32,769 nt of DNA from NCBI GenBank assembly GCA_009695305.1, contig SIBG01000045.1:1-32769 (forward strand). The letters are read 5' to 3'. The number at the start of each line of letters is the position of its first letter. Position 1 is the stretch's first letter. Source of the stretch: Opitutus sp. GTDB taxonomy: Bacteria; Verrucomicrobiota; Verrucomicrobiia; Opitutales; Opitutaceae. Positions 18,081-26,620 of this stretch are shown in pieces. Both the position numbers and the translations under genes were made by a program. The notes under the pieces were generated by a model, which saw only the letters and a list, made by a program, of their open reading frames with translations, ran no database searches and was not told the DNA's origin.

Positions 18081-19259
18081 ATGCCGCCTCTTGCCACCGA
18101 TCGCTTCGACTACCCGCTGCCCGCGCACCTGATCGCGCAGACGCCCGCCGCGCAGCGCGACCAGTCGCGCCTGCTCGTCGTCGATCGCACGGCGCACACC
18201 GTCGCCCATCACACGTTCACCGACCTCCCGCAGTTTCTCCGCGCCGGCGACACCCTTTTGCGCAACAACGCCGCCGTCCTTCCCGCGCGCCTCCACGCCC
18301 GACGTCCCACCGGCGGCCACGTCGAGTGCTTTCTCCTCCGGCCGCACGATGGCGATCGAGTCTGGCGCTGCCTCATTAAGCCCGGAAAAAAACTCCCCGT
18401 TGGCGCGACGTTCGCGCACGTCGAAGGCGCTTTCACCGGCGAAATCGTCGCCCGGGACCCCGACGGCTCGGCGCTCGTCCGTCTGACAACTCCCGCCGGC
18501 GAACCGATCACCGCCGTCGCCAATCGCCTCGGCGATGTGCCGCTGCCACCCTACATCGAAAGACCGCGAGCCGATGCGCCGAGGAGGAGCCTGCCTGCCG
18601 CCGAAGACGCCCCGCCCGCGCGACGCGCCCAATCATCGCCGGCCAGCCGGCTCCTGCCTCCAGAAGCCCAGCGCGCCGAAGATTTGAAACGTTACCAAAC
18701 CGTCTACGCCGACCGCGCCCGCCAGGTGGCCGTCGCGGCGCCCACCGCCGGACTCCACTTCACGCCCGAGCTGCTGGCGACTATCGCCACCCAGGGCGTG
18801 AGCACCGCCGATGTCACGCTTCACGTCGGTCTCGGCACATTCAAGCCGATCACCACCGACACGATCGAGGCGCACGCGATTCATCGCGAACTCTACGAAC
18901 TCCCCGCCGCCACCCAGCGTGCCCTGTTCCCCCCCCGCACCGGCCGTCGCATCGCCGTCGGCACGACCACGGTTCGCTCTCTGGAAGATTTCTTGGCGAC
19001 GCACTCCGGCCCCGTCGCCGACCACCGTGCCCACCTGGCGGAAGCCGCCATCTTCATCTACCCGCCCTGCACCTTCCGCGGCATCGACGCGCTCATCACG
19101 AATTTCCATCAGCCCCGTTCCACCCTGCTCTGCCTGGTCGCCGCCTTTCTCACGCCCGGATCAACCGATGGGATCGCCTGGCTGCACGAAATCTACGCCG
19201 AGGCCGTGGCCCGCGACTACCGTTTTTTCAGCTACGGCGATGCGATGCTGATCCTGTAA
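18081..19259 (+). CDS. queA: S-adenosylmethionine:tRNA ribosyltransferase-isomerase, with an unusual insertion
   Basis: A 392-residue enzyme of queuosine synthesis that moves the ribosyl part of SAM onto preQ1 in tRNA to give epoxyqueuosine. Motifs: FDYPLPAHLIAQ at the start, NNAAVLPARLHARR, VPLPPYIERP near 153-162, YQTVYA at 205-210, AAPTAGLHFT, HVGLGTFKPI, VGTTTVRSLE and ITNFHQPRSTLL. Between PPYIERP and YQTVY this protein has 42 residues where E. coli has about 8, so roughly 34 extra, Ala/Pro/Arg-rich. ATG 18081 is chosen because homology starts there. queA has no tgt partner next to it. A hairpin follows at 19282-19309. Confidence 0.95.
   Translation: MPPLATDRFDYPLPAHLIAQTPAAQRDQSRLLVVDRTAHTVAHHTFTDLPQFLRAGDTLLRNNAAVLPARLHARRPTGGHVECFLLRPHDGDRVWRCLIKPGKKLPVGATFAHVEGAFTGEIVARDPDGSALVRLTTPAGEPITAVANRLGDVPLPPYIERPRADAPRRSLPAAEDAPPARRAQSSPASRLLPPEAQRAEDLKRYQTVYADRARQVAVAAPTAGLHFTPELLATIATQGVSTADVTLHVGLGTFKPITTDTIEAHAIHRELYELPAATQRALFPPRTGRRIAVGTTTVRSLEDFLATHSGPVADHRAHLAEAAIFIYPPCTFRGIDALITNFHQPRSTLLCLVAAFLTPGSTDGIAWLHEIYAEAVARDYRFFSYGDAMLIL
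18567..18692. repeat. Palindromic insert inside queA (translated in frame)
   Basis: This segment encodes the extra residues of QueA. Its ends form an imperfect inverted repeat: GAGGAGGAGCCTGCC at 18581-18595 against GGCTCCTGCCTCC at 18649-18661, flanking GC-rich palindromic pieces such as CCGGCCAGCCGG. The composition (Ala, Pro, Arg, Ser) is that of translated intergenic repeat DNA, and the size, about 102 bases extra, keeps the frame. It resembles a REP-like element captured by the gene. Confidence 0.5.
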
Positions 19260-19281
19260 GTCTGAACGATTGGTTCGGAGA

Positions 19282-19309
19282 TGGAGCGGGTTTGGATCAA
19301 TCCGCTCCA
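19282..19309 (+). terminator. Hairpin downstream of queA, weak terminator candidate
   Basis: TGGAGCGG at 19282-19289 pairs with CCGCTCCA at 19302-19309, extended by one G-T and two A-T pairs around a short loop. No T-run follows, so it may instead be a repeat or a 3'-end stabiliser. Otherwise the 218-base gap 19260-19477 shows nothing recognisable. Confidence 0.45.
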
Positions 19310-19477
19310 CCGCACGCCCGGCCAACGACGAACAGACCGGGGCGGCCAACGCAGCGGCGCACTCGGGCCCGCGCGCCGAAAAAACTAAATGTAAGCTGAT
19401 TGGTTGCCTTTCTCCGGCCAGCGCCTCTTTTCCTCCGTCCCGTTAGACCGCCCAGCCGTCCGTCCACGTTTCAACCG

Positions 19478-20056
19478 ATGAACATCCGCCCGTCCCTTTT
19501 CGCTCTCGCCGCCCTCGCAGCCGGTTTCGCCGCCACGGCGTCCGCCGCCGTCGAAACTTATGTGGCCGATCCGGCCCACTCTTCCGTCAACTTCAACATC
19601 CGCCACTTTTTCACGAAAGTGCCGGGGCGCTTCACCAAATTTACCGCTGCGATCACCGTGGACCGTGACCACCTCGAAAAAAGCAACGCCGAAGCGACCA
19701 TCCACGTCGCGTCGGTCAGCACGACCGAGGAAAAACGCGATGCGCATCTGCAGCAGGCGGAATTTTTTGACGCCGCCCAATTTCCCACCATGACCTTTAA
19801 GAGCAAGGCGTGGCAGCAGACGGGGGCCGACAGGTTCGACGTCACCGGCGCTCTGACGATCAAGGGCGTCACCAAGGATGTCGTGCTCAAGGTCAAGTCG
19901 CTGGGTTTTGGGCCGGGTATGATGGGCGCGATGCTCTCCGGTTGGGAGGGCAGCGTGACCATTCAGCGCGCCGATTTTGGCGTCAGTGCGTTTGCCGGGG
20001 TCGTCGGGGCCGACGTGGAAATCACGATCAACCTCGAAGCCAAATTGACGAAATAG
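19478..20056 (+). CDS. YceI-family periplasmic protein
   Basis: 192 residues with a Sec signal (MNIRPSLFALAALAAGFAATASA) and a YceI-type lipocalin-like beta-barrel: YVADPAHSSVNFNIRHFFTKVPGRF-like opening, KSNAEATIHVASVSTTEEKRD, FPTMTFKSKAW and FDVTGALTIKGVTKDV. Family members bind isoprenoid-like lipids in the periplasm. The start is ATG 19478, the first Met with a signal; the frame is open to 19400. The gene is followed by a TPR gene 90 bases later. Confidence 0.9.
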   Translation: MNIRPSLFALAALAAGFAATASAAVETYVADPAHSSVNFNIRHFFTKVPGRFTKFTAAITVDRDHLEKSNAEATIHVASVSTTEEKRDAHLQQAEFFDAAQFPTMTFKSKAWQQTGADRFDVTGALTIKGVTKDVVLKVKSLGFGPGMMGAMLSGWEGSVTIQRADFGVSAFAGVVGADVEITINLEAKLTK

Positions 20057-20146
20057 TTCGGTCGACCGCACTCGTTTTCCCAGGACGACCAACCAGGCCG
20101 TGCTTTCTTTTTCTCCCCGGCGCCGCCACACTTTCGCTTCCGACCC

Positions 20147-20497
20147 ATGACCGACGACGAACTGCAGACCCTCATCGAGGATGCCACCGCCGACTACGCG
20201 CTGGGCGAGACCGACGCCGCCCTGGCCAAGCTCACGCGAGCCACGGCGGCCGCGCCCGCCTCGTTCGAGGCGTGGCACGCGCTCGCCGAGGTAAATTTTT
20301 CGGCTCGAAAACTCGACCCCGCTCTCACCGCCGCCGAATGCGCCCACACCCTCCGCCCCGCCGACCTCTTCATCAACACCACCCTCTCCCGCATCTGGAT
20401 GGAACGCGGCGACAAGGCCCGCGCGGAGCATTTTGGTGCGCAGGCAAAAATCGCCGACTGGAAAGAGCAGCTCAAATCGCCGCCAGCCGCGAGTTGA
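20147..20497 (+). CDS. Small TPR-repeat protein
   Basis: 116 residues with about two to three tetratricopeptide helix pairs: ADYALGETDAALAKLTRATA, FEAWHALAEVNFSARKLDPA and INTTLSRIWMERGDKARAEH. No signal peptide or catalytic motif. TPR proteins act as protein-protein adaptors; the partner is unknown. ATG 20147 gives the full first repeat. The methyltransferase gene starts 144 bases downstream. Confidence 0.8.
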   Translation: MTDDELQTLIEDATADYALGETDAALAKLTRATAAAPASFEAWHALAEVNFSARKLDPALTAAECAHTLRPADLFINTTLSRIWMERGDKARAEHFGAQAKIADWKEQLKSPPAAS

Positions 20498-20641
20498 CCG
20501 GGTAAAAGGGGATTGCCTGTGACTGCGACCTTCCTTGGATTCGCTCCGTTTCCCCTCTCCTCGCCGACTGGTTCCCAGCTCGGCGACACTCTGCTCCCGC
20601 AACCCCGCGGCGAGCCAACTTCAGCCCCAAAACCACGACCC

Positions 20642-21454
20642 ATGAATCCAAACAAAGCCCTCTGGGAAAAAGGCGACTTCACCGCGATCGCCGCCATGAT
20701 GCGCGAATCCGGCGCCGCCCTCGTCAAATCGCTCGGGCTCACCCCGCCGGCGCGCGTGCGCGATCTCGGCTGCGGCGACGGCACAACGGCCGTGCCGCGC
20801 GCGCAGCTGGGCGTCGACGTCGTCGGCATCGACATTGCCCAAAATCTCATCGCGGCCGGCAACGCGCGCGCCGCGCAGCTCGGGCTCCGGCAGCTTACGT
20901 TTCAGGAAGGCGACGCGTGCAACCTGCACACCGTCGACAACCGGTCGTTCGATTTTACGCTCACGGTCTTCGGTGCGATGTTCGCGCCCAAGCCGCACGA
21001 CGTCGCGAAGGAAATGGTGCGCGTCACCAAGCCCGGCGGCCGGATCGTGATGGGGAATTGGATCCCCAACGACCCGACTTCCTTCGTCTCGCAATTGCTG
21101 AAAATCAGCTCGACCTATTCCCCGCCGCCGCCGGAAGGATTCGTGAGCCCGATGACGTGGGGCGTAGAGTCACATATCGTCGAACGCTTCGGCCAGGCCG
21201 GCGTGCCGAGAGAAAAAATCTCGATGGTGAAGGACACGTTTACGTTCTCGTCGCCCAAGCCCCCGACCCACCTGATCGACGTCTTCCGGCAATTCTACGG
21301 CCCGACCATGAACGCCTACGACGCCGCGCAGAAAAACGGGAAAGTTGACGAGCTCCACCGCCAGCTCGTGGACCTCGCCAACGCGCAGAACAAAGCCACC
21401 AACGGTGGCACGGCCATCACCGCCACCTTTATGCGCGTGACGGTGGACGTCTGA
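20642..21454 (+). CDS. Class I SAM-dependent methyltransferase
   Basis: 270 residues with a Rossmann-like SAM domain: motif I VRDLGCGDGTTAVP near 38-51, acidic residue of motif II in VVGIDIAQN, and motif III-like region FDFTLTVFGAMFAPKPHDVA and VRVTKPGGRIVMGNW. The N-terminus MNPNKALWEKGDFTAIAAMM is shared with small UbiE/ubiquinone-like methyltransferases. The methyl acceptor cannot be told from sequence. ATG 20642 is preferred because homology begins there, although the frame extends to 20513. Confidence 0.88.
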   Translation: MNPNKALWEKGDFTAIAAMMRESGAALVKSLGLTPPARVRDLGCGDGTTAVPRAQLGVDVVGIDIAQNLIAAGNARAAQLGLRQLTFQEGDACNLHTVDNRSFDFTLTVFGAMFAPKPHDVAKEMVRVTKPGGRIVMGNWIPNDPTSFVSQLLKISSTYSPPPPEGFVSPMTWGVESHIVERFGQAGVPREKISMVKDTFTFSSPKPPTHLIDVFRQFYGPTMNAYDAAQKNGKVDELHRQLVDLANAQNKATNGGTAITATFMRVTVDV

Positions 21455-21526
21455 TCGCTCGATGCAGCCGGGTTGCGCTGACGCCCGTTGACACCACTCG
21501 CCTCGCACCCGTAATTTCGCCGCCCT

Positions 21527-22507
21527 ATGGACGCCCCGACCTACGTGTTGGAGTTTGAAAAGCCGCTCCGGGATCTCACCAAGCAGCTCGACGAACTCCG
21601 CCAGCAGTCGATCGAGACGAATGTCGATCTCGCGACGGAGATTCATGCCATCGAGGGCAAGATCGAGGCCACGCGGCGCGACATCTACTCGGGCCTGACA
21701 CCCTGGCAAAAAGTCCAGATCGCCCGTCACCCGAAACGCCCCTACGCACTCGACTACATCCGGGCGATCTGCACCGATTTTCAGGAACTGCACGGCGACC
21801 GCCAGTTCAAGGACGATCAGGCGCTCATCGGCGGCACGGCGTTTTTCGACGGTGAAGCCGTCATGATCGTCGCCCAGCAAAAAGGCCGCGACCCGAAGGA
21901 GCGCGTCGCCCGAAATTTCGGCATGCCCCAGCCCGAAGGCTACCGCAAGGCGCTCCGCCTGATGCGGCTCGCGGAAAAATTCGGCCTGCCCGTCCTCACC
22001 TTTGTCGACACGCCCGGAGCATTTCCCGGGATCGAGTCCGAGGCGCGGCACGTTTCCGAGGCGATCGCCGTCAATCTCCGCGAGATGGCGATGCTCCGCA
22101 CGCCCACCATTTCCGTCGTCGTCGGCGAAGGCGGCTCCGGCGGCGCGCTCGGTATCGGCGTGACCGACCGCGTGCTCATTTTCGAAAACAGCTACTACTC
22201 CGTCATTTCCCCCGAAGGTTGCGCCGCGATCCTGTGGAAGGACAGCGCCGCCGCGCCCAAGGCCGCCGATGCCTTGAAACTCAGCGCCGACCATCTGGAA
22301 AAACTCGGGGTCGTGGACGAAGTTATCGCCGAGCCGTCCGGCGGCGCGCACAACGATCCCGCGCAGGCCGCAGGCGCGCTGAAATACGCGCTGCACAAAC
22401 ATCTCAACGACCTTCGCGGGCTCGACGTGGAAAAGCTCCTCGACACTCGCTACGAACGCTACCGCCACCTCGGCGTCTATGAAGAAGCGGGCGCGGTGCG
22501 GAGTTGA
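21527..22507 (+). CDS. accA: Acetyl-CoA carboxylase carboxyltransferase subunit alpha
   Basis: A 326-residue subunit that, with AccD, moves carboxyl from biotin to acetyl-CoA for fatty acid synthesis. The N-terminal coiled segment VLEFEKPLRDLTKQLDELR, then PKRPYALDYIRAICTDFQELHGDR, FVDTPGAFPGIESEARHVSEAIA and the oxyanion-type glycine turn EGGSGGALGIG near 204-214 are the family's fingerprints. The C-terminus LKYALHKHLNDL is normal. accD is not adjacent. The start codon ATG 21527 lies in a C-rich leader with no Shine-Dalgarno. Confidence 0.97.
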   Translation: MDAPTYVLEFEKPLRDLTKQLDELRQQSIETNVDLATEIHAIEGKIEATRRDIYSGLTPWQKVQIARHPKRPYALDYIRAICTDFQELHGDRQFKDDQALIGGTAFFDGEAVMIVAQQKGRDPKERVARNFGMPQPEGYRKALRLMRLAEKFGLPVLTFVDTPGAFPGIESEARHVSEAIAVNLREMAMLRTPTISVVVGEGGSGGALGIGVTDRVLIFENSYYSVISPEGCAAILWKDSAAAPKAADALKLSADHLEKLGVVDEVIAEPSGGAHNDPAQAAGALKYALHKHLNDLRGLDVEKLLDTRYERYRHLGVYEEAGAVRS

Positions 22508-22614
22508 GTGGCTCGTGCGGTGCGTCCGCCTCCTGAATGCTCCAAATTCGAGAACCACTGGGGCCGGTTTTAGTTCGCACCCGACACCGTCCCCTTCAAC
22601 TCCCCCGGGATCCG

Positions 22615-23565
22615 GTGCATCAAAAAATCCAGTTTTCTTACCGTCGGCGGTTAGCGTTCCTGCCGCTGCTCGGCGTGCTGGCCGGCCTGGCTCTGGCGCA
22701 GCAAGTCGCCGATCCCAACTTCAAACCGAAGATTGAAAAACCCGCCTTCGCTGCCGGCCAAGGCTTGGTGGTGATGTTGGATGAAGCTCACTTCAACTTT
22801 CACACGGCCGCTGGTCGCTATCAGACATTCGCCGACCTGCTGCGCCGGGATGGGTATGTCGTCAATGCCTCCCAGGATAAATTCAGCCAGGCGTCTTTGA
22901 GCAAAGGAAAGATTTTGGTCATCGCCAATGCCTTGAGCCAGCGCAACCAGCTCAACTGGAATCCGCCCTTCGGCTTGTCGTTCGAGCCCGACGAAATCAG
23001 AGCCGTCCGGGAGTGGGTGGAACGCGGCGGCTCGCTATGCTTGATCGTGGACCACTTCCCCATGCCGGCGACGGCGGGCCAGTTGGGGGAAGCGTTCGGC
23101 GTGAGATTCCACAACGGTTACGCGGTCGATCCGAGGGCGCCATCCGGCCCACTGGTCTATCAACGAGCAAACCGATCGCTCAGCGATCATCCGATCACCC
23201 GCGGGCGAAGTCTCAGGGAAAAAGTTGATTCCGTCGCAACTTTCACCGGATCGGCATTCCAGATTGAAAAAGGTGAGCCGCTCTTGACCTTCCTCGGCGA
23301 GGACGCGAGTTCCTACACGCCTGCAGCCTTCGGCCAACCGCCGACTAAAGACACGCCGCGCGTGGCCATCAAAGGCTGGCTGCAAGGCGCTACGATTCTG
23401 GTGAAGAATGGTCGCGTGGCGGTCTTCGGCGAAGCCGCGATGTTTTCGGCGCAACTGGCCGGGCCGAACCAAGCGCCGATGGGAATGAATGCGCCCATCG
23501 CCGCGCAGAACCCGCAGTTTTTGCTGAACGTGATGCATTGGCTTTCGGGATTGTTGGCTGACTAG
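22615..23565 (+). CDS. Secreted DUF4350-like protein, function unknown
   Basis: 316 residues if read from GTG 22615. That start gives a signal peptide ([25 protein letters not shown]); an in-frame ATG at 22537 would prepend 26 residues that do not look like one, so the start is unsure. The body has [32 protein letters not shown] and [20 protein letters not shown], which match the DUF4350 / GldG-like fold (a glutamine-amidotransferase-like domain without the catalytic triad). Near the C-terminus [19 protein letters not shown] is conserved-looking. It is less GC-rich than its neighbours in places. Confidence 0.7.
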   Translation: MHQKIQFSYRRRLAFLPLLGVLAGLALAQQVADPNFKPKIEKPAFAAGQGLVVMLDEAHFNFHTAAGRYQTFADLLRRDGYVVNASQDKFSQASLSKGKILVIANALSQRNQLNWNPPFGLSFEPDEIRAVREWVERGGSLCLIVDHFPMPATAGQLGEAFGVRFHNGYAVDPRAPSGPLVYQRANRSLSDHPITRGRSLREKVDSVATFTGSAFQIEKGEPLLTFLGEDASSYTPAAFGQPPTKDTPRVAIKGWLQGATILVKNGRVAVFGEAAMFSAQLAGPNQAPMGMNAPIAAQNPQFLLNVMHWLSGLLAD

Positions 23566-23737
23566 CGGCGAATCCCTTCTTCGGTCGTTCGAGCCAAACG
23601 GAAAAATCCAGCCTTCGTCCTATCCCGGTGGTGCGTCCAGCTTCTGGCTCAATCCGCCGCAAGCGCCGCGCTAAGCTAGGACGTTCCGCCGGGGAACGAT
23701 CCATCATCCGTCAGCGTCCAGCTCGCGACCCTGTCCC

Positions 23738-24520
23738 CTACTTTCGCACGGTCAGCAGCTCGATTTTTTCCGCCCGCGCCGTCGCTGGACGGATTTCGAC
23801 CAGCGCGCCGGACAGGCGCACGTCCTCGGTTGCCACCTCGAAACGCCGCGGCATCCCGTCGAGGAATTTTGCGACCACTGGCTTGACGTCGCGTCCGAGC
23901 ACGCTCGCGTAGGGTCCCGTCATGCCCACGTCACAGATGAATGCCGTGCCTTGCGGCAGCACGCGGGCATCCGCCGTCGGAACGTGAGTGTGCGTGCCGA
24001 GCACCGCGGACACGCGACCGTCGAGATGCCAGCCGAGTGCCTGCTTCTCCGAAGTGGCCTCGGCGTGCACCTCGACGACAATCGCATCGGCCTGGCCTTT
24101 CAGTTGCGCAATCATCCGATCAGCACAGAGGAAGGGACAGTCGGCCTTCAGGTTCATATAGGTGCGACCCAGCACCGTGAAAACCGCCAATCGAAACCCG
24201 CGCCGCTCGACGATGAGGTGATCCCGGCCGGGATTCGAGGCGGGTAGATTCGCCGGACGGCAGACGCGCTCCAGCTGGCCGATTTCACTTTCCCAGCCGC
24301 GCTGGTCCCACACGTGGTCGCCGAGCGTGATGGCATCGACGCCACTCTCGAGAATCAACTTGGCCATCGCCCCGGTGATCCCCGCGCCGGCGGCGGCGTT
24401 TTCGCCATTGGCGATGACGAAATCGAGCCCGTGTTCCGTGCGCAGCTGCGGCAGCCGCTCGGCGACGATGTCGCGACCAGGACGCCCGACGATGTCGCCA
24501 ATGAAAAGGAGCTTCAGCAC
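23738..24520 (-). CDS. YmdB-like metallophosphoesterase (TIGR00282 family)
   Basis: 260 residues of a calcineurin-like phosphoesterase. Metal ligands are in [12 protein letters not shown] at the N-terminus, [10 protein letters not shown] near 37-46, [10 protein letters not shown] near 71-80, [14 protein letters not shown] near 152-165 and [10 protein letters not shown] near 177-186. Members such as B. subtilis YmdB hydrolyse 2',3'- or 3',5'-cyclic nucleotides. GTG 24520 starts the protein at the homologous position; the ATG at 24589 lies in REP-like DNA and is rejected. It is divergent from ilvB. Since a cAMP-making enzyme is also encoded in this window, cyclic-nucleotide turnover is possible but unproved. 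Confidence 0.88.
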   Translation of the reverse strand: MLKLLFIGDIVGRPGRDIVAERLPQLRTEHGLDFVIANGENAAAGAGITGAMAKLILESGVDAITLGDHVWDQRGWESEIGQLERVCRPANLPASNPGRDHLIVERRGFRLAVFTVLGRTYMNLKADCPFLCADRMIAQLKGQADAIVVEVHAEATSEKQALGWHLDGRVSAVLGTHTHVPTADARVLPQGTAFICDVGMTGPYASVLGRDVKPVVAKFLDGMPRRFEVATEDVRLSGALVEIRPATARAEKIELLTVRK

Positions 24521-24565
24521 GGCGCGAAATTGTGCCCGACAGCGACGCGCGCCAACTCTATTGTT

Positions 24566-24619
24566 GGTCGTTCCGGCTTTAGCCGGCATCGAGGCTTCCG
24601 CCTGAAGGCGGAACTACGA
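24566..24619. repeat. REP/BIME-like inverted pair between ymdB-like and ilvB genes
   Basis: CCGGC tttA GCCGG at 24573-24586 and TTCCGCC tgaa GGCGGAA at 24596-24613 form adjacent hairpins within flanks of the GTTC...GAAC type. The look is that of the inverted REP pair at 6063-6110, with another core sequence. It occupies the divergent region, so it must lie close to the ilvB and phosphoesterase promoters. Confidence 0.7.
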
Positions 24620-24710
24620 ACCCCCGGGGGATCGGCGAACCCGAACCGAGGCTTGCCTCCCGGCGCCCCGATGGTTTTTGCTAGCCAGCTTTTCCGCAAA
24701 AGCTCCCGCT

Positions 24711-26492
24711 ATGAAAAAAACATCCACCTCTCCCGCTGCGTTTCCCAAGGCCGAAATCGGCCGCGAAATGAAGGGTGCCGACGCCGTCGTCGAGTGCCTC
24801 ATCCGCGAGGGTGTCGACGTCATCTTCGCCTACCCGGGCGGGGCGTCGCAGGAACTGCATCAGTCGCTCGCCCGCACCGACAAGATCCGCACCATCCTCC
24901 CGCGCCACGAGCAGGGCGGCTCGTTTGCCGCCGAGGGCTACTCGCGCGTCACCGGCAAAGTGGGCGTGTGCATGGCCACCAGCGGCCCGGGCGCGACCAA
25001 CCTTGTCTCGGCCATCGCCGACGCATTCATGGATTCAATTCCGCTCGTCGCCATTACCGGCCAGGTGTTTTCGAAATACATCGGCAAAATGGCGTTTCAA
25101 GAGACCGACTTCTACGGCATGACGCTGCCGATCGTGAAGCACTCCTACCTCGTGATGGACGTGACGGAGCTACCCCGCATCTTCAAGGAAGCCTTCTATC
25201 TCGCGCGCAGCGGCCGGCCCGGCCCGGTCGTCATCGACATTCCCAAGGATGTGCAGCAGGCAAAATTCCAGCCGGTGTTTCCGGCCGCCGTCGAGTTTCG
25301 CAGCACCTACGCCACGGCCACACAGCACGCGACCGACGACCAGCTCAAGCACGTCCTGGCCCTGATCGCCGACGCAAAGCGGCCGGTCCTCTACGCCGGC
25401 GGCGGCATCATCTCCGCGGAGGCGCATCAGGAACTGAAGGCGTTCGCCGAGAAGACCAATGTCCCGGTCGCCACCACGCTGATGGGCTTGGGTGGGTTTC
25501 CCGAGACGCACCCGCTGTCGATGCAGTGGTTCGGCATGCACGGCTCCGCCTATGGCAACTGGGCGGTGGACCAAAGCGACCTGCTCCTGTGCTTTGGCGC
25601 GCGCTTTGACGACCGCATCACGGGCGACACGAACAAATTCGCGGCCGGCGCGAAGATCGTCCACATCGACATCGACGCCTCGGAGCACAACAAAAACGTC
25701 AAACGCATTTTGCTCCCGATCACGAGCGACATCAAATACGCGCTCACCCGGCTCAACGAAATCGCCGCCGCGCACAAATTCTCGCCGCCCGACACCAAGG
25801 TCTGGCACGCGCAGATCGCCACGTGGAAAAAGGAAACGCCCTTCCGCTACGAGAAGAGCAAGCACATCGTCCCGCAGGAGGCCGTGAAAGTGCTCTACGA
25901 ACTCACCAAGGGCGACGCCATCATCGTGACCGGCGTGGGCCAGCACCAGATGTGGGCCGCGCAGTTCTACCGCTTTGACGAGCCGCGCCGCTACATCAGC
26001 TCGCTCGGCCTCGGGGCGATGGGCTTCGGCTATCCCGCGGCACTCGGCGCGAAGGTGGCCCGGCCCGACAAGCAGGTCATCGACATCGATGGCGACGGCT
26101 CGTTCATGATGAACATCCAGGAGCTCGCCACCGCACACATCGAGAAGATCGCCGCCAAGGCGATGATCCTGAACAATCAGCACCTCGGCATGGTCGTGCA
26201 GTGGGAGGATCGTTTCTACGGCAGCGTCCGCGGCAACACCATCCTCGGTGATGAGAGCAACGTCGGCAGCCCCGACAACCTCGGCGGGCTCTATCCCGAC
26301 TTCGTGAAAATTGCGGACGGCTTCGGCGTCAAAGGCCGCCGCGTCCACCAGAAGAGCGAACTGCGCGCCGCGATCCAGGAGATGCTCGATCACGACGGCC
26401 CCTACGTCCTCGACGTCATCGTGCCCTACACCGAACACGTGCTGCCGATGATCCCGGCCGGCAAGACCGTGAAGGACATGATTCTCAAATAA
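24711..26492 (+). CDS. ilvB: Acetolactate synthase, large (catalytic) subunit
   Basis: A 593-residue ThDP enzyme that condenses pyruvate (or pyruvate with 2-oxobutyrate) in valine, leucine and isoleucine synthesis. Features: the active-site Glu in [43 protein letters not shown], the FAD-binding middle domain with [12 protein letters not shown], and the ThDP motif [18 protein letters not shown] with [11 protein letters not shown] 24711 is used; the upstream frame has no homology. The small regulatory subunit gene ilvN is not next door: the following gene is convergent. A hairpin at 26504-26524 lies after the stop. Confidence 0.95.
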   Translation: MKKTSTSPAAFPKAEIGREMKGADAVVECLIREGVDVIFAYPGGASQELHQSLARTDKIRTILPRHEQGGSFAAEGYSRVTGKVGVCMATSGPGATNLVSAIADAFMDSIPLVAITGQVFSKYIGKMAFQETDFYGMTLPIVKHSYLVMDVTELPRIFKEAFYLARSGRPGPVVIDIPKDVQQAKFQPVFPAAVEFRSTYATATQHATDDQLKHVLALIADAKRPVLYAGGGIISAEAHQELKAFAEKTNVPVATTLMGLGGFPETHPLSMQWFGMHGSAYGNWAVDQSDLLLCFGARFDDRITGDTNKFAAGAKIVHIDIDASEHNKNVKRILLPITSDIKYALTRLNEIAAAHKFSPPDTKVWHAQIATWKKETPFRYEKSKHIVPQEAVKVLYELTKGDAIIVTGVGQHQMWAAQFYRFDEPRRYISSLGLGAMGFGYPAALGAKVARPDKQVIDIDGDGSFMMNIQELATAHIEKIAAKAMILNNQHLGMVVQWEDRFYGSVRGNTILGDESNVGSPDNLGGLYPDFVKIADGFGVKGRRVHQKSELRAAIQEMLDHDGPYVLDVIVPYTEHVLPMIPAGKTVKDMILK

Positions 26493-26503
26493 ACTCCGCG
26501 GGG

Positions 26504-26524
26504 GGCGCGTGTCATGCACGCGCC
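26504..26524. terminator. Hairpin between ilvB and the convergent cyclase gene
   Basis: GGCGCGTG at 26504-26511 and CACGCGCC at 26517-26524 form a perfect eight-pair stem with loop TCATG. No T-run follows on either strand, so termination is only inferred from its place between two convergent stop codons. The rest of 26525-26620 shows nothing else. Confidence 0.5.
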
Positions 26525-26620
26525 GCGTCGGACGAAGAAATGGCGTCGGCAAGTCAGACGCCCTACCCCGCTGCGGTCCGCTCGAACGTTCATGGCGCGT
26601 GACGGAAGCGCCCCTCACTC

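Noticed and set aside
17991..18632. N-terminal extension of the SRPBCC gene to 18632 (371 residues)
   Set aside because: The added 214 residues lie antisense to queA and are low-complexity; the START-like domain begins at MKKKK, ATG 17990.
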